This document shows positions 10,548 to 19,479 of a stretch of 64,000 bases of DNA, piece after piece. The position numbers and the translations under genes are program-made. Source of the stretch: Adenophora triphylla var. japonica (Eukaryota; Streptophyta; Magnoliopsida; Asterales; Campanulaceae); contig JAFEMH010001301.1 in NCBI GenBank assembly GCA_022495995.1, positions 310,001-374,000 of the forward strand, given 5' to 3'. Under the pieces are notes generated by a model. That model was not told the DNA's origin and ran no database searches. It saw nothing but the letters and a program-made list of their open reading frames with translations. Each line of letters opens with the position of its first letter. Position 1 is the first letter of the stretch.

Positions 10548-12984
10548 GTAATGGATTTTATTCATGCATCAAAGCTTTAAACGTATTTACAAATTTTCCC
10601 AATTATACAAAACCTATAGATTTTAAGATGCAACTTATATCCAGCCTTCCAGTTAAATGTCTGAAAGTTTTTGTTAGGTAAATATTTTTTCTCACAAGTA
10701 TCACCCCTATTTGGTGTCTTTTAATACTCTTTTCTCAGTGTATTTTGGCCATGTAAATCACATTACCATGTAAATGTATATGTTCAGGCTATGAGTTTCT
10801 CTCTTACAAAACTCCTTTGCCAACCAATCAAGTATTACCATTCTGCTACAGTGTTCTCTTTTTCTCTCCTATTTCTTCGTTTAATTACTTCTTATTCCGA
10901 TGACTAAACAAAACCGAGAACACAGAGTATGAAACAAAAATCCTAATCTTTAAATCCTTGGATGAAAGTCAAAAATATCAAAGGTAGTACTATTTTCAAT
11001 GGATAGATTTCTAATCTAAACTTTATAGTGTTTTAGATCAAATGTGTGTGTCAAAATTGGTGGTTATAACTTATTGTTAATCTATAATATTGTCTTTCAT
11101 ATGGCTATTCCACCCCTTGATTTTGTTTTTTTTTTTTTAGATGTAAAATTTCCTTTCATCTCTATTGTGTTGCGTTGATTTGTTATTACTCGTGCTTCAT
11201 TATGGTGACTCTTGGATGCTGGTGATAGGTAAACACTGGAGTATGACGGTGGAAAGTGCAGACACGTAGATAATAGACTCACCATCAGTGATAGAGTGAT
11301 ATGTAACTTGCAGGAATACTCTTCTGAGGTTGAAGAAGGTATGTTTGGGTAAGATCATTATGTTATCAGTTAGAAAACTTACATAATTGGATTAATATAT
11401 TTCATGAAACTTTGTTAAAATGTGAGATAACATACAAACCAATCCAACAAAAAGCAGTCAGGAAGAATCAGTTGACTGTATGACATAGTTACTATCATAA
11501 AATAAGTTGAACACCTGTTCTTGTTGGTATCATAAGATGTCACGTAGGTGGTATGGAGTATTACTCTGTACAATATAGATTGACGTGAAAGGATAAAAGA
11601 TTAAAAGCAGTGGCATATTTCCTGAAATTGCATCTACTGCAATTTCAGCTTTTAAAACGATAATAATAAGTTGCGAATTGAGAATATTACAATTACCTGG
11701 ATGCGTCGCAGGAACTAAGAAGATGAAGAAAAACAAATCTGCAGAAGAAAAGAAGAAAAATATGGGAATATAAAAATAAGAATTTTACCTTAAGTTGAAT
11801 GTGTAGAAGGAGAGCAGGAGAAAAAGAAGATGGTGGCAGGTATTGAAAGAAATAGAATGGTAGGGTTGTTCAAATAGAGTTTCTTATTTTTAAGAATTGT
11901 GTAAATAATAAAATTATCTCTTATCAGTTTTTATTTTTAAGGATTGTGTGAATTCTGGTATCTCTTATGAATTCTAATATCTCACAGTAAGTTATATAGA
12001 AGATTTCTGATAAATCAAAATCTTTAATACATTTTTTAATTATTTATTTTATTTTGTATAAAAATGACAATTTAATAAGTAGAGTATAATTATTTAAGAG
12101 TTTTGTTGCAATATACGGCACTGCCTCTTTGAAGATAACGTGATTGCATTTCAATCCATTTACCTTCATCAGTTATAAAAAATTTCTGCACCAATAATAA
12201 AAAGATAGATAATTAAGTAGAAATAAAGGTCATATTAATCTAGTAATTCAAAATTAATTTAAACCCCATCACTTTATCCCTTTATCTCAACTCTGCCCTT
12301 AAAAAAGGCAACCATCCGACTTCATTTCTCATTCCTGATATACTTACCAAGTCAATTCTAATCTCAACAAACAATATGCATTTAATATTATATATAGATT
12401 GGTATGGTATTAGTGGTGTTAATATTTTTTGATATATAAAGTTTTTGATTATTTTTGAGCAGATAATAGTATTTTAAATTTATTTTTTAAGTGATAACAG
12501 ATTTTTTCATTGAAAAATAGAGTTATGATCTTAATGCATGTTTGAAGACCTTTTTTTCTTTTCCTTTTCTTAGATCAGGCCTAATTGTTTTTACTTTCAT
12601 TTTCGGACTGAATGTGTTTATTGGTAAAAAAATTCTGGTACAGAATGAAAATAAGAATGGAATTTCAGACTCAGTTATGGAAATTATTAATTTCCAGAAA
12701 TTATAAACACATGTTTTTGCAAGGAAAATGTACCAAACCTTTCTTAGGCCTTGAGGCTACTTTTCTATATAATTTTTTTTTTTTTGTATTAAAAAATAAA
12801 AAAAGTGTTACTGTGTAAGCCAACCGCATACAACCATGTCATACTCCAAATATGCTTAAGGTAAACACCATAAATATCCAATACTCCGTATGAAAACAAC
12901 TAACAGTCAAGCATTAAACAATGAATATCGGAATAGAATTTTAAAATTTAGATATATCTTAAAAATAATACCACTATAAAGCAA
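10548..12984. other. AT-rich spacer with no confirmed gene
   Basis: No domain could be assigned. Two weak exon-like segments were noted. The first is GAATACTCTTCTGAGGTTGA at about 11315-11339 on plus, with CAG and GTATGT borders. The second, at about 12110-12190 on minus, reads FFITDEGKWIEMQSRYLQRG after a CAG acceptor. Neither can be linked to another exon. Confidence 0.35.
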
Positions 12985-13058
12985 TAAAAAAACATCCTAA
13001 TAAATCCGAAAAAACAACTAAACCTAAATGTAATCTTATAACCAAACGGTACTATTCA
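12985..13058. repeat. Repeat shared with 6715-6810 (copy 2)
   Basis: This is the second copy of the repeat that also follows the RPA1-like gene, here immediately 3' of the F-box gene on the minus strand. It has the same orientation and order of motifs, with a small deletion between the CTAAATGTAATCTT and ATAACC parts. Confidence 0.7.
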
Positions 13059-13079
13059 ACCTAAAGGCTAATAAAATCA

Positions 13080-13848
13080 TTAACATTCCCAAAACAACCC
13101 ATAAATTTCAAGATCAAATATGCAATTAGCACATCCAGTATTTTCATGTCTTGAATAATAGCACCAACTTTTGTCCTTGTAATGAGCTTCAACATTGCAA
13201 AATAATGGCCATTTGTAGAAATAATAATCATTACTCTTCCATAATGATTTGATGAATGCCTTCAAATTAGAACGATAGTTAATCAACTGAATCTTGGTTA
13301 AGTCGGATTTTTGGAAAGTCATGATGATTTGCTTTCCCATATCGTTTTTCGATTCATCCTCATTGAAAAGTAGTACTATCCCTAGAGAATACAATGCCTC
13401 CATATGACCTTTATCTGCAGCTTTTTGTAGATAGTTAATACCGGACTGCAAACTCACTTTATCATATGAACCAATCTGAAAAAGAGAGAAATTAATTAAT
13501 ATTACTTTAAATAACTAAAATATAATAATTATAAAATTGTTACGGCGAGTACTACTTAAGAAAAATAGGTAATTGTTTACATACCAACCCGTAACGGAAT
13601 AGAGCCTCAGGATTTCCACATGCAAGACACATATCCAAAAATCTTGTTGCTACATTAGTCCGACGCCACCATGGGTTAATTGGAAAATCCCGGAGTGAAC
13701 CTTGCGGATATATATAATCATCATTCCCTGCCTCCCAAAAGATCCTAGAAGTTGATTTAAGATTCACGAAATCGAAAAAAGAATTTGCAAGAACGCGAAG
13801 AAAAATTGAGATTATAATTTCCATAGGAAGTTGTTCAATGGAAACCAT
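13080..13848 (-). CDS. F-box protein with Sel1-like/TPR repeat
   Basis: Two exons, 13848-13585 and 13475-13080, join in phase (GGTTG|GTATGT donor, TTTTTCAG acceptor) to give 219 codons plus stop. The N-terminal part is an F-box (MVSIEQLPMEIIISIFLRVL). F-boxes bind SKP1 and place the protein in SCF ubiquitin ligases. The middle (PINPWWRRTNVATRFLDMCL, then CGNPEALFRYGL) and the second exon (KAADKGHMEALYSLGIVLLF) resemble the plant At2g35280-type F-box family, which has a Sel1-like helical repeat. The C terminus keeps a Cys/His cluster (CGNP..., HENTGCANCIF). The start at 13848 is chosen because the F-box begins at once and a TATA box lies 87 bases upstream. No stop or frameshift is seen. It may be a passenger of the surrounding Helitron, since its 3' flank shares a repeat with the RPA1 flank. 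A host origin is equally possible. Confidence 0.75.
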
Positions 13849-13934
13849 TGTAATTGGATACACAAAATAAATTTGAAGAGTTGACTCTGAAGAAAAAAAA
13901 ACAGTTATATACGAAATATAGATGAATGACTTCA

Positions 13935-13942
13935 TATTTATA
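13935..13942 (-). promoter_or_regulatory. TATA box of the F-box gene
   Basis: On the minus strand the sequence reads CTATAAATATGAAG, with TATAAATA centred about 90 bases upstream of the chosen ATG at 13848. This spacing fits a plant core promoter with a leader of about 60 bases. Confidence 0.5.
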
Positions 13943-14032
13943 GGCTAAAAAAATTATCTAAGTGTTTTTTTTTTAATAAATCCGATTTATGAAAAAAAAA
14001 AAAACTTATCTTAATTTCGGAAATATCCGAAA

Positions 14033-14127
14033 TAATTATAATTGAAATAAAGACCAACTTATAAAAAACCTCTGTCGAAATAATTATAATTGAAATAGAG
14101 ACCAACTTATAAAAAACCTCTGTTAGT
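14033..14127. repeat. Tandem duplication, unit about 47 bp
   Basis: Two head-to-tail copies contain AATAATTATAATTGAAATA and GACCAACTTATAAAAAACCT. They differ at only a few positions and lie upstream of the F-box gene. Confidence 0.8.
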
Positions 14128-14382
14128 ATGTTAGTATATGGAAAAAAAAATACTTTTTTACAAACTCAATAACCTCTGTTATTTTGCAACATCTGTTTTG
14201 ATTTTGGATAAAAAAAGCCTATATTCGGATTTATGAAAAAAACACTTATCCTAACCGAATTTTTCATCATAATTTCGGATGAAAAAAATGAGTACTGCAA
14301 TCATAATTTTTTTGCATTATCAGAATTTTTTACAAAAAATAAAATTTGCATTATCAAAAATAAAATTTGCATTATCAGAATT

Positions 14383-14524
14383 TTTGGATAACAAACACAA
14401 GTTCATCTCCGTCCTGATCTGAATCCGAAGAAGGATCCGACGTTGCAACTGCTTCCCAGTGCAAAGCTGGCAAATACTTTTTTACAAACTCAATAACCGG
14501 TTGTTTGTCCCGGATTATCACGAA
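14383..14524 (-). pseudogene. C-terminal fragment of a PMT (DUF248) methyltransferase
   Basis: The minus strand reads FVIIRDKQPVIEFVKKYL, then PALHWEAVATSDPSSDSDQD and ELVFVIQK before the frame ends. This matches what I know of the C terminus of the PMT8/PMT3-like group of plant Golgi methyltransferases thought to act on pectin. The true protein would continue with a KLWLTSESLRD-like tail, which is missing. A second partial copy of the VIEFVKKY coding stretch (ATACTTTTTTACAAACTCAA on plus) occurs at about 14148-14174, showing local duplication. It is a captured fragment without a complete gene. Confidence 0.75.
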
Positions 14525-14757
14525 ACAACATCAAAACCTTACTTTCGATATTCACAATGTTGACAAACACAAAACAGGTGCCCATTTAAGAGTTTACTTT
14601 CAAGCACTTTTAGTTACACACATACACATAAATATCATTAATGAACTTGTGGATTACAAATGCAAATTAGGACAATTTAATATACTCCTCATAAGGTGAT
14701 TTTAGTGCCTTCGCTAAATATGATACTCATAAAGGGATTTTTTTTTAATGTACACTC

Positions 14758-14874
14758 ATTAGGGTCGGAAACAACATTCATCACCCAAATATCCTTGCTC
14801 TTCAAAGCAGCTCCAAATGAACCCATATTTGCCTTCATGTCCATCACGTTCCTCAAAGTGTCTGATTGAATCTT
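14758..14874 (-). pseudogene. Internal fragment of a PMT (DUF248) methyltransferase
   Basis: The minus strand reads IQSDTLRNVMDMKANMGSFG, then AALKSKDIWVMNVVSD. RNVMDM-x-A-x-GSFAAAL-x-x-KDVWVMNVV is the well known signature of the DUF248 methyltransferase core, just before the C-terminal part found at 14383-14524. In a real gene about 90 further residues lie between the two pieces. Here the gap is AT-rich and noncoding. Both pieces are in the same order and strand as in the parent gene, so they probably came from one locus with the middle lost or still intronic. Confidence 0.78.
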
Positions 14875-15014
14875 CGAACTTAAGAAGCATTATTTACAGC
14901 AATGGAAATCTGCACACAACCAAAAAGCCAACAACATCAAATTCAAATCTTTAAATAATTAGAGAAAACCTGATTTCCAAATAAATTCACAACCAATTAT
15001 CAATAGTCACACCT

Positions 15015-15248
15015 GTTTATGAGATCGGAACTTGCAATGTCAGCCTTGACAAACTTGATATTCGGAGCGGAGAAGCTTGGTTGTAGATTCTTGAGGCTTG
15101 AGCAGTAGTCGAGTTTATCAAGGCCCACGATCCTGTACTGTGAGTACTTCTTGACGATCCGGTTGGTTACATGGGAGGCAATGAAGCCAGATGCTCCAGT
15201 TATGAGAATAGTTTTTGGTGCGTATGAATCTGATTCATGAGATGACAT
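15015..15248 (-). pseudogene. N-terminal fragment of UDP-rhamnose synthase (RHM)
   Basis: The ATG at 15248 opens MSSHESDSYAPKTILITGAS, followed by GFIASHVTNRIVKKY and VGLDKLDYCSSLKNL. GASGFIASH is the Rossmann-fold NAD(P)-binding motif of the UDP-glucose 4,6-dehydratase domain in trifunctional plant rhamnose synthases (RHM1-type). The similarity continues through FVKADIASSDLIN, after which the reading stops three codons later at GTGTGACTATTGA. Parent proteins have roughly 670 residues; only about 78 are left. The fragment keeps its start codon and part of a leader. It lies downstream of an RHM C-terminal-type piece (15995-16081) on the same strand, the reverse of the order in the parent gene. 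Confidence 0.85.
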
Positions 15249-15994
15249 CCTTCCTGCTTTTTGGAAGGATATTTAGAAGCCCGTTTTAACTGAGACAATT
15301 CATCAAACAGTTGATCACAAATGAGATGATAATCTAAACTTCTCAAACATTATTTTGGATTTCCAGTTGCTTTACCATCTACTGCATCAAGCTAAAGGTC
15401 CTTTTACTCGGCTCATCAAATCCATGAAATTAAACAAAACCCAATTAATGCTTCTATGAAGTTCAAATGATGATGTAAATAATTACGATCTGAATTCGAT
15501 TACATACATATTGCATAAAAACTAACTTGTGATCTAAGAGCATGTATTAAATTTAAACATCTTGTTTTGAATCGTTTCATTTGTTTCATAACTTTCTCAA
15601 TATCCAAACATCACTTAGGTGAATGTTAATGCAAAAACCTTCTAAATCTAGATAATTATCCAAACCCGTAATCTAATATGGAGAAATGAATTTGATTACA
15701 TCAGGGAAATCATATAACGAAGAAAATGTAATCTTCACTAAACCATTACAATGTTGCGACCGCAAAATATCTACTTAATCCGTCCCAAAATGAATGTTCA
15801 ATTTTTTCCCAAATTTTTTAAGTATAACCTACCATCTTTCATTTCAAACTAATAAGAACAACATTCATATGATCTGAACTCAACTCAGTCCTAAAGTCTA
15901 CACAGAAATTCGCAATCTCAATTACATCATAGAAATCAATTAAAACATACAAACTCTTGTAGACTATATCAATGCTATGACATTTCACACATAA

Positions 15995-16081
15995 AAAATT
16001 TGGTTTATCTTCTTCTTTGAATCCAATACCAGATCCTTGAGGATGGTCTTTATCATATTCAAATATGCAGCCGGTTGACAT
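15995..16081 (-). pseudogene. C-terminal-domain fragment of RHM / UER1-type rhamnose synthase
   Basis: The minus strand reads STGCIFEYDKDHPQGSGIGF then KEEDKPNF. This is the conserved ATGCIFEYD...GSGIGFKEEDKPNF segment of the C-terminal epimerase/reductase domain of plant RHM proteins, also present in the stand-alone enzyme UER1. The sequence then leaves the family (the next expected residues, TGSFYSKTKAMVEE, are absent). The upstream residues are also altered. It is a short captured piece. Whether it came from the same RHM gene as the N-terminal fragment at 15015-15248 or from UER1 cannot be told. Confidence 0.8.
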
Positions 16082-16205
16082 AAAACACTTGTATCATCAC
16101 GATAACAAAATAAGTTAATCAGTGGATTTACATTTTTCATCAGTTGTTTTTTTGTTTGATTTAGCACCTTCAAATGTTAAGAAACATACTTTTTACTACT
16201 AAAGT

Positions 16206-16319
16206 TCTCAAATACCTTACAATTTCTATATCTGCGTCTCCACCACCCTGAGTCTCTATTTCATAGTCCCATGAATTGATCAGTGCAACTGAAGAATTTG
16301 AAATTGAATTCATCATGCC
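16206..16319 (-). pseudogene. CYP714-type cytochrome P450 fragment, second piece
   Basis: After an acceptor (GTTCCAG, ending 16320) the minus strand reads GMMNSISNSSVALINSWDYE, then IETQGGGDADIEIVRYLRT. This fits the exon following the LDMVK junction in plant CYP714 cytochrome P450s, which act on gibberellins or related substrates. It lies in the correct order and strand after the piece at 16407-16630, with an intron between. The parent would continue with the FSGDVISRACFG region, which is missing, and no heme-binding motif exists here. Confidence 0.7.
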
Positions 16320-16406
16320 CTGGAACAGTTTGATGATCACCTTTCATATAGTCAGTCTACAAGAAGGGTACTTAAGTATATTTACAATTGCAACAGACAC
16401 ACATAC

Positions 16407-16630
16407 CTTAACCATATCCAAGTATAAATTAGGGGCAAGAATTCTTTTATGAAGAGCCCAAGCGGCCCATTAGACGCAATAATCCCTGGCCAAGCAAAGG
16501 AGCAAGTTCTTCCGTAATTGTGAACCCTTTCCCAGGTCCCATGAGGTGCTTGTGCTTATCTCTTTCACCAAATCGCTTTGGATCACATGCAATACAGTCT
16601 TTACCCCAAGTGCAAACATGAATACTTCAC
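16407..16630 (-). pseudogene. CYP714-type cytochrome P450 fragment, first piece
   Basis: Bounded by a CAG acceptor (16631-16633) and a GTATGT donor after LYLDMVK, the minus strand reads GVKTVLHVIQSDLVKEISTS, then TSWDLGKGSQL. It then shows small frame slips. LAPLLGQGLL-like residues appear in one frame and WALHKRILAPNLYLDMVK in another, with a stop between. This is the N-terminal exon segment of a CYP714 P450, before the oxygen-binding and heme regions. The decay shows it is not under selection for protein. Confidence 0.75.
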
Positions 16631-16889
16631 CTGCAAATTTCATTAATATTGTTATTACACTGATTAGCCCAAAAGAAAAGAGTATGAGTTACCGTGGTTT
16701 TGAATGCAATTGTGGAGAAAGGGGAAAAATTACTCAGATGATTTATGAAAAAAAAAATTACTGTAAAAAATTTCTCAATTTTTTCCCCTTCCTCCACAAT
16801 TGTAAAAAATTTCTCAATTTGGGAAAAACCCGGCTTTGTTTAGACAAATTTCTGCATCAGGCAATGATCCAAGCTCAAAATTAATTTTG

Positions 16890-17139
16890 GCTAACAAAGC
16901 AGGTCCTTGCCACTGGTCCAGTTTCTCCGACAATAAAGAGGCAGTGCCATGTGACACCCCAACCAAGCACAGGCGTACCTTGGTGGCTCCGACGTCATCT
17001 GCGTTCTGTATCAGTTCTTTCAGCACCGTCGTCCCTTAGGATAATTCACCAACACCTCTCTAATTCGCCGCTCACGATCCATCTTCTGGCCGAAATCAAC
17101 CAATAAGAGGGATTCCGCCGCTGCCGAAGAGAAATCCAT
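16890..17139 (-). pseudogene. N-terminal fragment of a plant sacsin homologue
   Basis: ATG at 17139 opens MDFSSAAAESLLLVDFGQKM then RERRIREVLVNYP. A one-base deletion after YPKG shifts the frame, and the reading resumes as VLKELIQNADDVGATKVRLC and LSEKLDQWQGPALLA. ELIQNADDAGAT is the ATP-binding (HSP90-like) motif of sacsin repeats, and the DFGQ...REVLVNYPEGTTVLKELIQNADD order matches the plant sacsin N terminus. The parent protein exceeds 4000 residues; here the match ends abruptly after PALLA near 16894. It lies at the 5' end of the block of captured fragments. Confidence 0.85.
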
Positions 17140-17883
17140 GCTGATTTTCGGTTATTCGAAGTTAAAATTTGTCAAATCCGTCAATTGGCTTGGTTGGGGT
17201 TTGTCAACTGATAATAAGAATTCATTGTGGAATTTTTGAGATAATTGAAAATTCAAAAGTCAGTAATTGCGGATATGCGTATTAATGTTTATCTCAAAAA
17301 TTTGAAGAACTGTATTTATCTCAATAATTATCTTATATTTTAATGAAATAAAAATGAGTTGGAAATGGGGCTGATGACGTGGCCTTTGACGTGGCCTTTT
17401 CTGGAGGCTCTAAATAGTTTTGTTGTTTATATTATATATGATGTCTTTTGTGTTTTTATTGTTTAGGGTGATTATGTGCCTAATTTACAAGAAAGGGAAG
17501 AAAAGGAGCTTAAATGGAGCAATATTGGAAAGCATAAGGACTGATATGTAGAAATCTGAAGAATCTAGGGACCAATTTGTCATTTTTGAGACTACAGTGA
17601 CCAAACTACATTTATTTTGAAGTTCAATGACTTTCCTGGAAATTATGAAAGTTGGAGGACTGTTATGAAATTTAAGAAATATCAGGGAGCTTAATTGAAT
17701 TTCAAAATTCAGCCCCTAAATCCAATACGTAAAAAAAGAAGAAGGATTTTTGTTTTCCTTTTTATTTTAAGATTTTATTAACTAGTTTCCTATTTCTTTT
17801 AAACTTCATTTTCTTTTATTATTCCTTTCAGGTTTAAGTTAGTTTAAGTGTTTTACCTTATAAATACTATTAGGTATATAGTA
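17140..17883. other. AT-rich spacer with repeat-like sequence
   Basis: No gene was recognised. The stretch at about 17520-17710 (GGGACCAATTTGTCATTTTT, then TGACCAAACTACATTTATTT) has the look of old retroelement untranslated DNA. Confidence 0.35.
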
Positions 17884-18170
17884 CTCTCTCCGTTTCGTTC
17901 GAAAGAGCACAAATCTTTTTTTGGGCGTCCCATTTGAAAGGGCACAACCCAAAAATGGAAAGTTTTTTATTACTTCTATATTTGTGGGATCCACTTGTCA
18001 TACTCTCACAATAAATATCCACTAACTATTCTCTACCCCACTTTCTCTTTCCTACATCCCATTTCACTCACAATATTTATTTTACTATACATTTTTTCTC
18101 TTTCCTACATCACTTTTCTTAATTTTCGTGCAAAACACAAATTTTGCCCTTTCGAGTGGGACGTGGGGAG
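17884..18170. mobile_element. Complete Stowaway-type mariner MITE
   Basis: The ends are inverted repeats: CTCTCTCCGTTTCGTTCGAA at the left and, at the right, TTTTGCCCTTTCGAGTGGGA then CGTGGGGAG, the approximate reverse complement. TA dinucleotides at 17882-17883 and 18171-18172 are the target duplication. The element has about 287 bases and no coding capacity; it depends on a mariner transposase elsewhere. Confidence 0.85.
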
Positions 18171-19244
18171 TATTATTTATCAATCATGTAGTAGTTAATA
18201 TTTTTGTAAGAATTTGAAAGGTTGGAGGAATTTGTTCTTTGTATATGAAAAACTAATTTCACTAACTGCGGATAACTGCGGATTGAGGGTAACTTTTATT
18301 TAACATATGTTCATTAGTATTTAATTCTTTCTATCTTCTTTCTCATTTTTGTTCTTCTCAGTATTCTTAATTATCGTTATTAGGTTTCAGTTGTATATTA
18401 ATATACTTTATGCCTTTGAATTTAGTTGGGTATAAATTTTCGTAATTACCTGAATAGTTTATACATTAATCATTGTTGATAATAATAGATTCAGTTGATG
18501 ACACACCAAAAAGTCAAACGAATCTATGTTTTAATTTTCTTATATTTGAAATTGATTTTATTGAATGTTTGTATCAATAGATTAAGAAGTTATATACAAG
18601 ATATATATATTAGGGTTGCAATCTGCACACCAAACGTCATAACCCTAATATTTTGTAAATGAACCCTAAAATGAGATTGGAATATTTATTTATAAAAATT
18701 AGCATAATAGTGAATTGGTAATAATGAAGATAATTGTGAATCAATATTATGCTAATCCTAGCATTTATAAGATAGTTAATGTTGATCATATTATTTTTAT
18801 TGTTTTTATAATAGTTAAATAACTTATAGTTAATTCTAATCTCTTTGATTCCACCCTTATCTTTTGAATATTGATATTACGATAGCTCGTTCACAAAAAA
18901 CCTGCTAGCGGGGGAAGAACTCCTAGGGGCTAAAGAGAGAGCCAAAAAAGCGTAGATCCCAATAGATCTCATTTGGGACTATGAATTGAATGAATAAACT
19001 GATGAAATCAATCAAAAGATGTAAGAATTCAAAGAATGGGTTGGAACAAAGAAAGGTAAGAACGAGATTTCAATACTCACCCGCTTGATCGAACCAAGCC
19101 TCACGATATATTATAATTTTGTCTATTAGTGGCAATTTTGATAATGGTTATGGTGGTTGCGAGGTGACAATATTGGGTGATGGTGGTGATGGTAGGAGCG
19201 GATACAAGGACAATGACTTGGGTGCATGTGCACCAATGTAATTA
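18171..19244. other. AT-rich spacer; nothing recognised
   Basis: No gene, element end or clear repeat was seen. The region at 18880-19110 is less AT-rich but shows no domain on either strand. Confidence 0.35.
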
Positions 19245-19297
19245 TCAATATGCAGTGTTCTAAAAGACTTATTCTAAGGGCGCCTAGGCCCAGCCTA

Positions 19298-19479
19298 TGA
19301 ATGTACAGAGAAATATTGGGAAAACTTGTATTGATATCATTGATTGAGAGTATATATATACATACAGCCCTAGCTAATAATGGAAAAGATAATTACAGTA
19401 TAAATACTAAGAATAAAGAGATTACAGAATATTTGCATGATTTGATCAATAACTATAATAGGTAAATCAATCTTTGTCA
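19298..19479 (-). repeat. 3' LTR of copia element 1
   Basis: This 182-bp terminal repeat differs from 23835-24016 at a single base (ACAGTAT versus ACAATAT). Confidence 0.95.

Noticed and set aside
16546..16884. Plus-strand reading of 112 residues
   Set aside because: It is antisense to the CYP714 and sacsin fragments and contains low-complexity Lys/Asn/Phe stretches.
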